Origin: Streptomyces sp. TRM68416
Lineage (GTDB): Bacteria > Actinomycetota > Actinomycetes > Streptomycetales > Streptomycetaceae
DNA length: 64,000 nt
Direction: 5' to 3'
Assembly: GCF_014596915.1 (NCBI RefSeq)
Contig: NZ_JACVWU010000018.1
Location: 150,317 to 214,316 of the forward strand
Under the pieces are notes generated by a model, which ran no database searches, had not been told where the DNA came from, and was given only the letters and a program-made list of their open reading frames with translations. The translations under genes and the position numbers were made by a program. Positions within the stretch are counted from its first letter, which is position 1; every line of letters starts with the position of its first letter. Positions 8,148 to 16,013 of the stretch are shown here, in pieces.

Positions 8148-9182
8148 TCACACGGTGGTGGAGCCGAGGATCTCCACGACCGCTGCCGTGCACGTGTAGC
8201 CCGCTCCGCCGCCGAACAGCAGCACACGGTCGCCGGGTCCGACGGCCCCCGTTTCCGTCAGCTCGGCGAGCCCGGCGAACTGGTCACCCGCACCGAGGTG
8301 ACCTGTCGTGCGGCCGAACGACCAGGAGGTGCGCTCGTCGGGCACCCCGAGCAGGTCGTGCAACTCGTGCCCGGTGCCGCGCCGGGAGACGGGGATGACG
8401 GCCCGAGCGATGTCCTCGACGGCCGTGTCCGAGTCCTCCAGGACGCGGTTCCGCGCCGCTACCAGCAGGTCGATGTAGCGGTGGGGGAGGTCCTCGTACG
8501 CCGCGGCGCGGGCGCCGTCGACGGTGCGCTGCCCCAGGTCGACCGTGGGTACGGGAATCTGCGGGTGGCGCCGGAACGGCTCGTCGCCGCGGCCGAGTAT
8601 CTCCAGCGAGTTGTCGGCGGACGTCACCGTGGCGAGCACCCGGGCGAAGCCGCCGCGCGTGGAGAGGACCAGCGCGCTCGCCCCGTCGCCGTACATCGTC
8701 ACGTCGACGGTGTTCCAGCGGTCGACGCGCGGCCCGGAGAACCGGTCGGCCGTCGTGATCAGGGCGGCGTGCCCCGACGCCGGGCCGGCGCCCAGGTAGG
8801 AGGCGGCCAGTTCCAGGCCGCCCATGCCGCCGTTGCAGCGCTGCGCGATGCTGAACGCGGGCACCTGACGGCCGACAGCCTCGTGGGCGACGTAACTCGC
8901 CTCCGGCCACATGTCGATGCCCTGGTACCAGAGCGAGGCGTGCAGGACCAGGGCCACGTCCGCGGGGTCGGTGCCGCCCCGGCTCAGCGCTTCGCGGGCC
9001 GCCCGCACCGCCATCCGCGGGGGCGCGTCCCGCTCGGCGTCGGACGCCACCGCGAGCGAGTCGATCCCGCGCAGCTTGCGCCGCTCGGGCTCCAAGAGGC
9101 CCACGGTGACGGCTTCGTCGGCCGACACGAGGGGCGGCAGCCAACTGGCCACGCCGGACACGTACAGGTTCTCCCAACGCAA
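8148..9182 (-). CDS. KSIII-like protein of the CerJ/ChlB3 acyltransferase type
   Basis: Thiolase-fold protein, 344 residues, related to beta-ketoacyl-ACP synthase III. Nucleophile Cys116 is present (AQRCNGGMGG). The FabH active-site pair is rearranged: the segment that would hold the FabH His reads PVSRRGTGHEL, while the second motif reads TTGHLGAGDQFAGL with His295 where FabH has the GNTSA asparagine. As I recall it, this Cys116/His295 pattern is the one reported for CerJ-type enzymes that transfer acyl groups to sugars or carrier proteins rather than condense with malonyl-ACP. The start is read as TTG at 9182, behind GGAGG. It is divergent from the 3-dehydratase gene. Likely role: acylation of a deoxysugar or hand-off of an acyl starter; the donor is unknown. 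Confidence 0.75.
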   Translation of the reverse strand: MRWENLYVSGVASWLPPLVSADEAVTVGLLEPERRKLRGIDSLAVASDAERDAPPRMAVRAAREALSRGGTDPADVALVLHASLWYQGIDMWPEASYVAHEAVGRQVPAFSIAQRCNGGMGGLELAASYLGAGPASGHAALITTADRFSGPRVDRWNTVDVTMYGDGASALVLSTRGGFARVLATVTSADNSLEILGRGDEPFRRHPQIPVPTVDLGQRTVDGARAAAYEDLPHRYIDLLVAARNRVLEDSDTAVEDIARAVIPVSRRGTGHELHDLLGVPDERTSWSFGRTTGHLGAGDQFAGLAELTETGAVGPGDRVLLFGGGAGYTCTAAVVEILGSTTV

Positions 9183-9340
9183 GGAAGCCTCCGGGTTCAG
9201 GGTCGTGCAACGAGACGTCGGCCACCCTGGCAGCCGTCCTTGGAGCACGCGTCGAGCGGCGGCCCGCGGGCCGCGCGCTCCCTCCCGGCGCCGTGAACAC
9301 CGCTGTGAACACCGCCGTCACCACCGCCTTCCATCGTGAC

Positions 9341-9368
9341 TTGAAGCGATGTCGAAGCCCGTCGATGA
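9341..9368 (+). promoter_or_regulatory. possible SARP-binding heptamer repeats
   Basis: Three related heptamers, TTGAAGC at 9341, TCGAAGC at 9352 and TCGATGA at 9362, are spaced 11 and 10 bp apart, one DNA turn each, upstream of the 3-dehydratase ATG at 9401. SARPs bind direct TCGA-type heptamers at 11-bp spacing, and a SARP gene lies at the left edge. The third repeat is degenerate, so this is a suggestion only. Confidence 0.35.
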
Positions 9369-9400
9369 GGGTGGCGGCCATCCTGACCTGGAGGTGGACG

Positions 9401-10708
9401 ATGGCCGTCGAGGCCAAGCGGCTGATTCTTGAAGCGGTGGAGAAATACCACCTGGAAGCGTCCGGCGAGACGGAGTTCGTCCCCGGCGCCACACCGATCC
9501 TGCCGTCCGGCGCGGTCCTCACCGCCGAGGACCGGGTCGCGCTGACTGAAGCGGCCCTGGACATGCGGATCGCGGCGGGCGTCAGCTCCCGTACGTTCGA
9601 GCGCCGCTTCGCCAAGACGCTCGGCCTGCGCAAGGCCCACCTGACGAACTCCGGCTCGTCGGCGAATCTGCTGGCCCTGTCGTCGCTGACGTCGCCGCAG
9701 CTCGGCGACCGGCGGCTGTGCCCCGGCGACGAGGTGATCACGGTCGCCGCGGGCTTCCCGACCACTGTGAACCCCATCTACCAGAACGGCATGACGCCGG
9801 TCTACGTGGACGTCGAGCTGGGCACCTACAACGCGTCCGCCGAGAAGATCGCGGCGGCGATCGGCCCGAAGACCAAGGCCATCATGCTGGCCCACGCCCT
9901 CGGCAACCCGTACGAGGTGGACGAGATCGCCCGGCTCGCCGACGAGCACGGGTTGTTCCTGATCGAGGACAACTGCGACGCGGTGGGCTCCCTGTACCAG
10001 GGAAAGCTGACCGGCACCTTCGGCGACCTGGCCACCACCAGCTTCTACCCCGCGCACCACATCACGATGGGTGAGGGCGGCTGCGTCCTCACCGACAACC
10101 TGATTCTCGCGCGGATCGTCGAGTCCATGCGCGACTGGGGCCGTGACTGCTGGTGCGAGCCCGGCGAGGACGACACCTGCCGCAAGCGGTTCCTCTACCG
10201 GCTCGGTGACCTGCCGGAGCGCTACGACCACAAGTACACGTTCTCGCACGTCGGTTACAACCTGAAGGCCACCGACCTCCAGGCCGCGCTCGGCCTGAGC
10301 CAGCTGTCGCGGCTCGACGACTTCGGCGCCGCGCGCCGCCGCAACTGGCAGCGGCTGCGCGACGGCCTGGAGGGCGTCGGCGCCTATCTGCTGCCGACCG
10401 CCACGCCGGGCAGCGACCCGAGCTGGTTCGGCTTCGCGATCACGCTGACCGACGAGGCCGGATTCGACCGGTACGACCTGCTGCGCTTCCTCGGCGACCG
10501 CAACATTGGCACCCGGCTGCTGTTCGCGGGCAACCTCACCCGCCACCCCGGCTACCTGGACCGCGAGTACCGGGTGGTCGGCGACCTCACCAACAGCGAC
10601 GTCATCCTGGAGCGGACGTTCTGGGTGGGCGTGTACCCCGGCCTGACGACCGAGATGATCGACTACGTGGCCCAGTCGCTCAGGGAGTTCGCCGCCGGCA
10701 AGCGCTGA
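9401..10708 (+). CDS. NDP-4-keto-6-deoxyhexose 3-dehydratase (E1/SpnQ/UrdQ type)
   Basis: PLP- and iron-sulfur-dependent enzyme that removes the C3 hydroxyl of a 4-keto-6-deoxysugar, giving 3,6-dideoxy or 2,3,6-trideoxy sugars. The 435-residue aspartate-aminotransferase-fold protein carries His220 in FYPAHHITMGEGG where aminotransferases have the PLP lysine. It also has the exact E1 [2Fe-2S] spacing: Cys192-x57-Cys250-x-Cys252-x7-Cys260. Start ATG at 9401 follows GGAGGTGGACG. Together with the 3,5-epimerase and 4-ketoreductase it suggests a rhodinose- or amicetose-like sugar. E1-type enzymes need an electron source; no dedicated ferredoxin reductase gene is visible. A terminator follows directly. 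Confidence 0.9.
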   Translation: MAVEAKRLILEAVEKYHLEASGETEFVPGATPILPSGAVLTAEDRVALTEAALDMRIAAGVSSRTFERRFAKTLGLRKAHLTNSGSSANLLALSSLTSPQLGDRRLCPGDEVITVAAGFPTTVNPIYQNGMTPVYVDVELGTYNASAEKIAAAIGPKTKAIMLAHALGNPYEVDEIARLADEHGLFLIEDNCDAVGSLYQGKLTGTFGDLATTSFYPAHHITMGEGGCVLTDNLILARIVESMRDWGRDCWCEPGEDDTCRKRFLYRLGDLPERYDHKYTFSHVGYNLKATDLQAALGLSQLSRLDDFGAARRRNWQRLRDGLEGVGAYLLPTATPGSDPSWFGFAITLTDEAGFDRYDLLRFLGDRNIGTRLLFAGNLTRHPGYLDREYRVVGDLTNSDVILERTFWVGVYPGLTTEMIDYVAQSLREFAAGKR

Positions 10709-10720
10709 CGCCGCGCACAC

Positions 10721-10756
10721 CGAAAGGCCCGCCCCCGGGAAGGGGCGGGCCTTTCG
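10721..10756. terminator. bidirectional terminator
   Basis: Perfect 15-bp stem (CGAAAGGCCCGCCCC and its complement at 10742-10756) with a 6-base loop, between the convergent 3-dehydratase and asparagine-synthase-type genes. Confidence 0.85.
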
Positions 10757-10769
10757 CGTACCACCGCCG

Positions 10770-12629
10770 TCAGATTTCCAGCGACACCCCGTACCGACGC
10801 AGCCACGCGTCGAGCCACAGTGCCATCTCGACGCTCCCGCGGTCGTACGGGCGACTCACCCCGCTCGCCTCCCGGTCCGCGGCGCGACGGGCCTTGCCGA
10901 GGTCGAGGAGCGGCCGCACCGGCGCGTCCGGATCGGCCAGCACACCGGCCAACTCCGTCCGCAGGGCCTGTGCGTAGCGCGGGTCCAGCGTCGCGGGGTA
11001 CGGGGTCTTGGCGCGCTGGAGCACCGAGGACGGCAGCAGGTCGGCGGTCGCGGCCCGCAGCAGGCTCTTCTCCCGTCCGTCGAACGTCTTCATCGCCCAC
11101 GGCACGTTGGACACGTACTCCACGAGCCGGTGGTCGCAGAACGGCACCCGGACCTCCAGGCCCACGGCCATGCTCATGCGGTCCTTGCGGTCCAGCAGGG
11201 TCTGCACGAAGCGGGTCAGGTTGAGATACGTGATCTCGCGCATCCGCCGCTCCCGGGCCTCCTCGCCGGGCAGTACGGGCACCTCGGCGAGGGCCTCGCG
11301 GTAGCGGGCGTCGCGGTAGCCGGGGATGTCCAGCTTCTCCCGGAGGCCCTGGTCGAGCAGGCCGAGCCCGCCGAAGTAGCGGGCCGATCCAGAGGTGAGC
11401 CAGGGGAAGGTGTCGGCGGCGACCGCGTTGGGGTTGCGGAACCACAGATAGCCGCCGAACAGCTCGTCGGCGGACTCGCCGGACAGGGCGACGGTGGAGC
11501 GCTGCCGTACCGCGCGGAACAGCAGGTACAGCGACGGCCACATGTCGCCCCAGAAGGCCGGCGGCAGGTCCGTGGCGCGCAGCACCGCGGCCCGCACCGC
11601 CGGGTCGGCCAGCTCCGCGCTGTCCAGCAGCACCTCGCTGTGGTCGGCGCCGACGTGCGCCGCCAGCTCCCGGGCGAACGGCGCGTCCGGCGACGCCCGT
11701 ACCGCGTCGGGGGCGAATCCTTCCCCGGCGTCGGCGAAGTCGACCGCGAACGAGCGCACCGGCCCCTCGCCCCGTTCCTTCAGCCCCCGTGCGGCGAGCG
11801 CCGTCACCGCGGACGAGTCGAGGCCGCCGGACAGCAGAGAGCACAGCGGTACGTCGGAGACGAGCTGGCGGGACACGATGTCCTCAAGGAGCCCGCGCAC
11901 CGTGCTGATCGTGGCCGTCAGGCTCTCGGTGTGCTCGCGCGCCTCCAACCGCCAATACCTGCGCGCCAGTACGCCCTGGCGGCGGATGCGCAGCACCTCG
12001 CCGGGACGCACCTCGTTGATGCCGGAGAACACGGCGTGCCCCGGCGTCTTCACCATGTCCAGGGCCTCGCACAGTCCCTCGCGGTCGACGGAACGCGGCA
12101 CCGACGGGTGGGTGAACAGCGCCTTCAGCTCGGAGCCGAAGACGAGGCCGTGGGGGGTCCGGTGGTAGTAGAGCGGCTTGACGCCCATGCGGTCGCGTAC
12201 CAAGACCAGTTCCTCGGTGCGCGCGTCCCACACGCCGAAGGCGTACATGCCGTTGAGCCGGTCGACGAACTGCTCGCCCCACTCCAGGTAGGCGTGCAGT
12301 ACGACCTCGGTATCGCTGCGGGTGCGGAACACGTGGCCCGCAGCCTCAAGTTCGGCCCGCAGTTCGGTGAAGTTGTAGACCTCGCCGCAGAAGGTGAGCG
12401 CGGCCACGGTCGTGCCGCCCGCGGCGAACGTCATGGGCTGCGCGCCGCCCGCCCGGTCGATGATGGACAGGCGCCGGTGCCCGAGGACGCAGCGGCGCGC
12501 GGTGAACACGCCCTCGTCGTCCGGGCCCCGGCAGGCCAGAGTGTCCGTCATCGACCGCGCGGTGGCGGGAAGCGAGGGATCCGAGGAAAGTTCATGCTCG
12601 TAGTCGACCCACCCGACAATGCCACACAT
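10770..12629 (-). CDS. asparagine synthase-type amidotransferase (OxyD-like)
   Basis: Glutamine-hydrolysing amidotransferase of 619 residues. The N-terminus MCGIVGW exposes Cys2, the class II glutaminase nucleophile after Met removal, with GHRRLSIID and the FCGEVYNF segment of that domain. The C-terminal synthetase half has the ATP pyrophosphatase loop LLSGGLDSS, plus SGESADELFGGY and EVRVPFCDHR. Both active sites look intact. Placed directly after KS-alpha, KS-beta and ACP, it matches the position of OxyD in oxytetracycline, where it provides the malonamate starter that becomes the ring carboxamide. It is therefore assigned to making an amide-bearing starter unit rather than free asparagine. 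Last gene of the minimal PKS operon. Confidence 0.88.
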   Translation of the reverse strand: MCGIVGWVDYEHELSSDPSLPATARSMTDTLACRGPDDEGVFTARRCVLGHRRLSIIDRAGGAQPMTFAAGGTTVAALTFCGEVYNFTELRAELEAAGHVFRTRSDTEVVLHAYLEWGEQFVDRLNGMYAFGVWDARTEELVLVRDRMGVKPLYYHRTPHGLVFGSELKALFTHPSVPRSVDREGLCEALDMVKTPGHAVFSGINEVRPGEVLRIRRQGVLARRYWRLEAREHTESLTATISTVRGLLEDIVSRQLVSDVPLCSLLSGGLDSSAVTALAARGLKERGEGPVRSFAVDFADAGEGFAPDAVRASPDAPFARELAAHVGADHSEVLLDSAELADPAVRAAVLRATDLPPAFWGDMWPSLYLLFRAVRQRSTVALSGESADELFGGYLWFRNPNAVAADTFPWLTSGSARYFGGLGLLDQGLREKLDIPGYRDARYREALAEVPVLPGEEARERRMREITYLNLTRFVQTLLDRKDRMSMAVGLEVRVPFCDHRLVEYVSNVPWAMKTFDGREKSLLRAATADLLPSSVLQRAKTPYPATLDPRYAQALRTELAGVLADPDAPVRPLLDLGKARRAADREASGVSRPYDRGSVEMALWLDAWLRRYGVSLEI

Positions 12630-12679
12630 TCGCTATGACCCTGCCTTTCCGTATCCCGGCTGTTCCGCGCGTACGGATC

Positions 12680-12937
12680 TCAGGCGGCCTGCGCCGTCGC
12701 GCGGTTGATCTCGTCGAGCAGGGCGCGGGGCGTGCGGGTCGCGCTGATCGCCTCGTCGGACAGGGCGATCCCGAGGTCCCGCTCGACCCAGCGGACGGTG
12801 TTGAACAGCGCGAGCGAGTCGTAGCCGAGCGACTCGAAGTCGATGTCGAGGATGTCTCCCTCCAGGTTGATGTCCTCGTCCTCACCGGCGCTCTCGCGCA
12901 GGATGTCGACGAGTTCCTTGATGCCGAAGCTGGCCAT
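12680..12937 (-). CDS. type II PKS acyl carrier protein
   Basis: An 85-residue carrier protein with the phosphopantetheine attachment serine Ser41 in LGYDSLALFN. The acidic helix I-loop region (ESAGEDEDINLEGD) and size are normal for an aromatic PKS ACP. Start ATG at 12937 has GAGGA upstream. It lies between the chain length factor and the amidotransferase on the same strand, completing the minimal PKS. It carries the growing poly-beta-ketone chain on its 4'-phosphopantetheine arm. Confidence 0.95.
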   Translation of the reverse strand: MASFGIKELVDILRESAGEDEDINLEGDILDIDFESLGYDSLALFNTVRWVERDLGIALSDEAISATRTPRALLDEINRATAQAA

Positions 12938-12984
12938 TGCTGTGTCCTCTTTCCTGTTACGGGTGTGATGGGTGCTGTTCGTGC

Positions 12985-14196
12985 TCAGCGGCGTACGACC
13001 ATCACGGAGTTGAAGCCGCCGTAGCCGCGGGCCACGACGAGGGCGTACGTCAGGGGCCGCTCCTGCGGCTGGTCGACGACGAGGTCGATCAGGTCCGGGA
13101 ACGCGGGGGCGGTGACGTTCACCGTGGGCGGCACGACCTGGTCACGCAGCGCCAGCAGCGCCGTCGCCAGGTCGAGCGAGGCGCCCCCGGCGAGGAGGCG
13201 TCCCGTCATGGACTTGGGCGCGGTGACCGGCACGCCGCGCGGCCCGAACACCGCGGAGAGCGCCTCGGCCTCCTGGCGGTCGAGCTCGGGCACCCCGGAG
13301 GCGTCGGCGAAGACCACGTCGATGTCACCGGCACCGATCCGGGCCTGGTCGAGAGCCGCCTCGACGGCCCGGCGCAGCCCCGGCTCCCGCCCAGATCCGG
13401 GACGAGGGTCGAACGTCGACGCGTACCCTACGACGGACCCGTAACGCTGATGCGCCCCGCGGTGCTCAGCCGCCTGCGGGTCCTCCAGGACGAGGAGTGC
13501 GCCGCCCTCACCGGGCACGTGACCCGATGCGTCGGCGTCGAAGGGCAGATAGGCGCGCTCCGGGTCGGCGACGGTCGACACCCGACCGGAGCGGGACATG
13601 CACAGCCAGCCCCAGGGGCACAGCGCGCTGTCCACGCCACCCGCGAGCATGTGCGGGGTGCCCTGGTCGATGTGGCGGCGCGCCTTGGCGACCGCGTCGA
13701 GGCCGCCCGCCTGCTCGGTGACGACAGCCGAGCTGGCGCCGCGCAGGCCGTGCCGGATGGAGATCTGACCGGTGTTGACCGGGTAGAACCACGCGAACGC
13801 CTGGTAGGAGCTGACGTAGGCGCCGCCCTTGCTCCACAGCGCCTCCATCTCGCGTTGTCCGAACTCCATGCCGCCCGCCGACGCCGCCGTCACCACGCCC
13901 ACCGAGAAGTCCGGAAGAGCCTTCGGGTCGAGGCCCGCGTCCGCGAGGGACCGCTCGGCCGCGATCAGTGCGAGACGGGTCATGTGGTCGGTCTGTGGGA
14001 TCAGTCGGCTGGGCAGGTGCTCGGCGGGCTCGAACCCCTTGATCTCGCCGCCGATGCCGGAGGCGTAACCGTCCGTCTCGAACCGTGAGATCTCCCCGAT
14101 GCCGCTGCTGCCCGTGAGGACGGATTTCCAGTAGGCGTCGACGCCGATGCCGTTGGGGGAGACCACGCCGATCCCTGTGACCACGGGTGCGCTCAT
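12985..14196 (-). CDS. type II PKS ketosynthase beta / chain length factor
   Basis: Partner subunit of KS-alpha that sets chain length and helps prime the synthase. The 403-residue thiolase-fold protein has the diagnostic replacement of the active-site Cys by Gln: VVTEQAGGLD with Gln162. The rest of the KS core is retained (GHVPGEGGALLVLED, PKSMTGRLLAGG). Its ATG at 14196 overlaps the KS-alpha stop by 4 bp (ATGA), typical of coupled synthesis of the heterodimer. Which chain length it gives cannot be read with certainty from sequence alone. Confidence 0.95.
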   Translation of the reverse strand: MSAPVVTGIGVVSPNGIGVDAYWKSVLTGSSGIGEISRFETDGYASGIGGEIKGFEPAEHLPSRLIPQTDHMTRLALIAAERSLADAGLDPKALPDFSVGVVTAASAGGMEFGQREMEALWSKGGAYVSSYQAFAWFYPVNTGQISIRHGLRGASSAVVTEQAGGLDAVAKARRHIDQGTPHMLAGGVDSALCPWGWLCMSRSGRVSTVADPERAYLPFDADASGHVPGEGGALLVLEDPQAAEHRGAHQRYGSVVGYASTFDPRPGSGREPGLRRAVEAALDQARIGAGDIDVVFADASGVPELDRQEAEALSAVFGPRGVPVTAPKSMTGRLLAGGASLDLATALLALRDQVVPPTVNVTAPAFPDLIDLVVDQPQERPLTYALVVARGYGGFNSVMVVRR

Positions 14197-15476
14197 GCCG
14201 CCGTCCTCTCCGGCGCGGTCAGCACGATCGCGCTCTGGAAGCCGCCGAATCCGCTGGCCACGCTCAGCACCGTGTCGCAGCGCCGCTCGCGCGCCGTGAC
14301 CGGTACGTAGTCCAGGTCGCAGTCCGGGTCGGGCTCGTGCAGATTGGCCGTCGGCGGAATCACCGAGTGCTCGATAGCCAGGATGGACGCGGCCACCTCC
14401 AGGGAGCAGATCGCCCCCAGGGAGTGCCCGATCATCGACTTGATGGAGCTGATCGGCGTCGCGTACGCGTGTTCGCCGAGGCTGCGCTTGTACGCCATGG
14501 TCTCGTGCAGGTCGTTCTGTTTCGTGGACGAGCCGTGGGCGTTGATGTAGTCGAGGTCGCCGGGGTTGACCCGAGCCCGGTCGAGGGCCGTGGTGATGGC
14601 CTCGGCCAGCTCGCGGCCGTCGGCGCGCAGGCCCGTCATGCTGTACGCGTTCGCCCGGGTCGCGTGCCCGGAGATCTCCGCGTAGATGTGCGCGCCCCGG
14701 CGCCGCGCGTGCCCGTACTCCTCAAGTACCAGGATCGCCGTGCCCTCACCGAGAGCGAAGCCGTTGCGGGTGCGGTCGAAGGGCCGCGACGCGGTCCCGG
14801 GGTCGTCGTTGCGGGGGGTCGTCGCCCGGATGGCGTCGAAGCAGGCCACCGTGATCGGCGAGATCGCGGCGTCGGACGCGCCGCTGATCATCACGTCGGC
14901 GGTGCCGTCGGCGACGAGGTCGGCGGCGTGGCCGAGCACGTCGATGCCCGATGTGCACCCGGTCGAGACCACGCCCACGGGGCCCTGTGCGTCCGCCATC
15001 CACGCCAGCTCGGCGGCCATCGACGACGGCGCGAAGTAGTCGTACAGGTACGGCGACCCGTGCGCTTCGTCGACGTGCCACTTCTTGCCCTCGTCGCTGA
15101 CGATGGCGTACTCGTGGTCCAGGCTCTGCGTCATCCCGCAGGCCGTGCCCACCATCACCCCGGTGAGGTACGGGTCCCTCGCACCGAGCACGCCGCTGTC
15201 TGCCAGCGCTTCCCGGGCCGCCACCACCGCGAACTGCGTCGTCCGGTCCCAGGCCCGGATCTCCCGCCGGCTCAGCCCCGAGGCCACCGGGTCGAAGTCG
15301 CACTCCGCCGCGACCCTGGAGCGAAAGGCGCTTGCGTCGAACTGGGAAATCGTCCGCGTGGCCGTTCGCCCCGCGGTGAGCAGCTCCCAGTACTGCTTGG
15401 TCCCGATTCCGCCGGGCGCCACCACACCTATACCGGTCACCACGACGCGCCGCCGGTCACCGTGTCTCGTTGGCAC
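14193..15476 (-). CDS. type II PKS ketosynthase alpha
   Basis: Condensing subunit that extends the poly-beta-ketone on the ACP. It has the nucleophile Cys174 in VVSTGCTSGID, the His of INAHGSSTKQND and the His of KSMIGHSLGA, so it is a full KS. With the GTG start at 15476, behind GGAGGTGGGAGA, it is 427 residues, close to the usual size; the frame is open 33 bp further upstream. First gene of the operon KS-alpha, KS-beta, ACP, amidotransferase. It is the last polyketide gene on this side: only a palindrome and tRNA genes follow. Confidence 0.95.
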   Translation of the reverse strand: MPTRHGDRRRVVVTGIGVVAPGGIGTKQYWELLTAGRTATRTISQFDASAFRSRVAAECDFDPVASGLSRREIRAWDRTTQFAVVAAREALADSGVLGARDPYLTGVMVGTACGMTQSLDHEYAIVSDEGKKWHVDEAHGSPYLYDYFAPSSMAAELAWMADAQGPVGVVSTGCTSGIDVLGHAADLVADGTADVMISGASDAAISPITVACFDAIRATTPRNDDPGTASRPFDRTRNGFALGEGTAILVLEEYGHARRRGAHIYAEISGHATRANAYSMTGLRADGRELAEAITTALDRARVNPGDLDYINAHGSSTKQNDLHETMAYKRSLGEHAYATPISSIKSMIGHSLGAICSLEVAASILAIEHSVIPPTANLHEPDPDCDLDYVPVTARERRCDTVLSVASGFGGFQSAIVLTAPERTAA

Positions 15477-15501
15477 TGTCTCTCCCACCTCCGCGCTGGC
15501 C

Positions 15502-15519
15502 GCCCGCACATGTGCGGGC
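15502..15519. promoter_or_regulatory. 18-bp perfect palindrome upstream of KS-alpha
   Basis: GCCCGCACATGTGCGGGC is a perfect palindrome 26 bp upstream of the KS-alpha GTG. On its far side lie two TTCGAGC elements (15532 and 15545, 13 bp apart) that resemble SARP heptamers but have non-canonical spacing. The palindrome could be an operator or an mRNA hairpin in the leader. Confidence 0.4.
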
Positions 15520-15599
15520 CACCGCGGAAGTTTCGAGCGACGGGTTCGAGCCGATATGGAGGCTCGGCCGAGGACCCAGGGGCTGATGGGGGGGAACGC

Positions 15600-15638
15600 A
15601 AAAGAACGCCCCGGACCGTATGTCGTCCGGGACGTTCT
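15600..15638 (-). terminator. terminator of the tRNA array
   Basis: Read on the minus strand: stem AGAACGTCCCGGAC, loop GACATACG, complementary arm with one mismatch, then a short T run. It lies just after the 3' end of tRNA-Phe, as expected for the end of the tRNA-Glu/Asp/Phe transcript, and it separates that transcript from the convergently spaced polyketide promoter region. Confidence 0.75.
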
Positions 15639-15643
15639 CCCAC

Positions 15644-15720
15644 TGGTGGCTGGGGCCGGGATCGAACCGGCGACCTATCGCTTTTCAGGCGATCGCTCGT
15701 ACCAACTGAGCTACCCAGCC
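15644..15720 (-). tRNA. tRNA-Phe (GAA)
   Basis: Complete 77-nt cloverleaf with encoded CCA: acceptor GGCTGGG/CCCAGCC, D-arm GCTC/GAGC, anticodon stem ATCGC/GCGAT with loop CTGAAAA (anticodon GAA), and T-arm GCCGG-TTCGATC-CCGGC. Last of three tRNAs read leftward. Confidence 0.97.
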
Positions 15721-15747
15721 ACGCAGCTCACCGATGTGAACTGCAAG

Positions 15748-15822
15748 CGGTCCTGACGGGATTTGAACCCGCGGCCTCCACCTTGACAGGGTGGCGAGCA
15801 CTCCAAACTGCTCCACAGGACC
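15748..15822 (-). tRNA. tRNA-Asp (GTC)
   Basis: 75-nt cloverleaf without encoded CCA: acceptor GGTCCTG/CAGGACC, anticodon stem CCACC/GGTGG with loop CTGTCAA (anticodon GTC), T-arm GCGGG-TTCAAAT-CCCGT. Middle gene of the array. Confidence 0.97.
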
Positions 15823-15860
15823 CAGCTATCGCATTATTCGCTTGCGGGAATTGCAAAGTG

Positions 15861-15933
15861 TGCCCCCAACGGGATTCGAACCCGTGCTACCGCCTTGAAA
15901 GGGCGGCGTCCTAGGCCGCTAGACGATGAGGGC
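15861..15933 (-). tRNA. tRNA-Glu (TTC)
   Basis: 73-nt cloverleaf without encoded CCA: 5' GCCCTCATC, anticodon loop CTTTCAA (anticodon TTC) on a CGCC-rich stem, T-arm CGGG-TTCGAAT-CCCG, 3' end GGGGGCA. First gene of the array. Confidence 0.96.
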
Positions 15934-16013
15934 TATCGGCCCGCCTGGGCGCTTCGCAGCGCGTCGGGGACGTGAGAAGCATATGGGATGGCGGGAGGGA
16001 TCGCCAAAACGGT

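Noticed and set aside
10770..12629. Housekeeping asparagine synthetase
   Set aside because: It is in the same operon direction directly after KS-alpha, KS-beta and ACP, which fits starter amidation better; a housekeeping role cannot be fully excluded.
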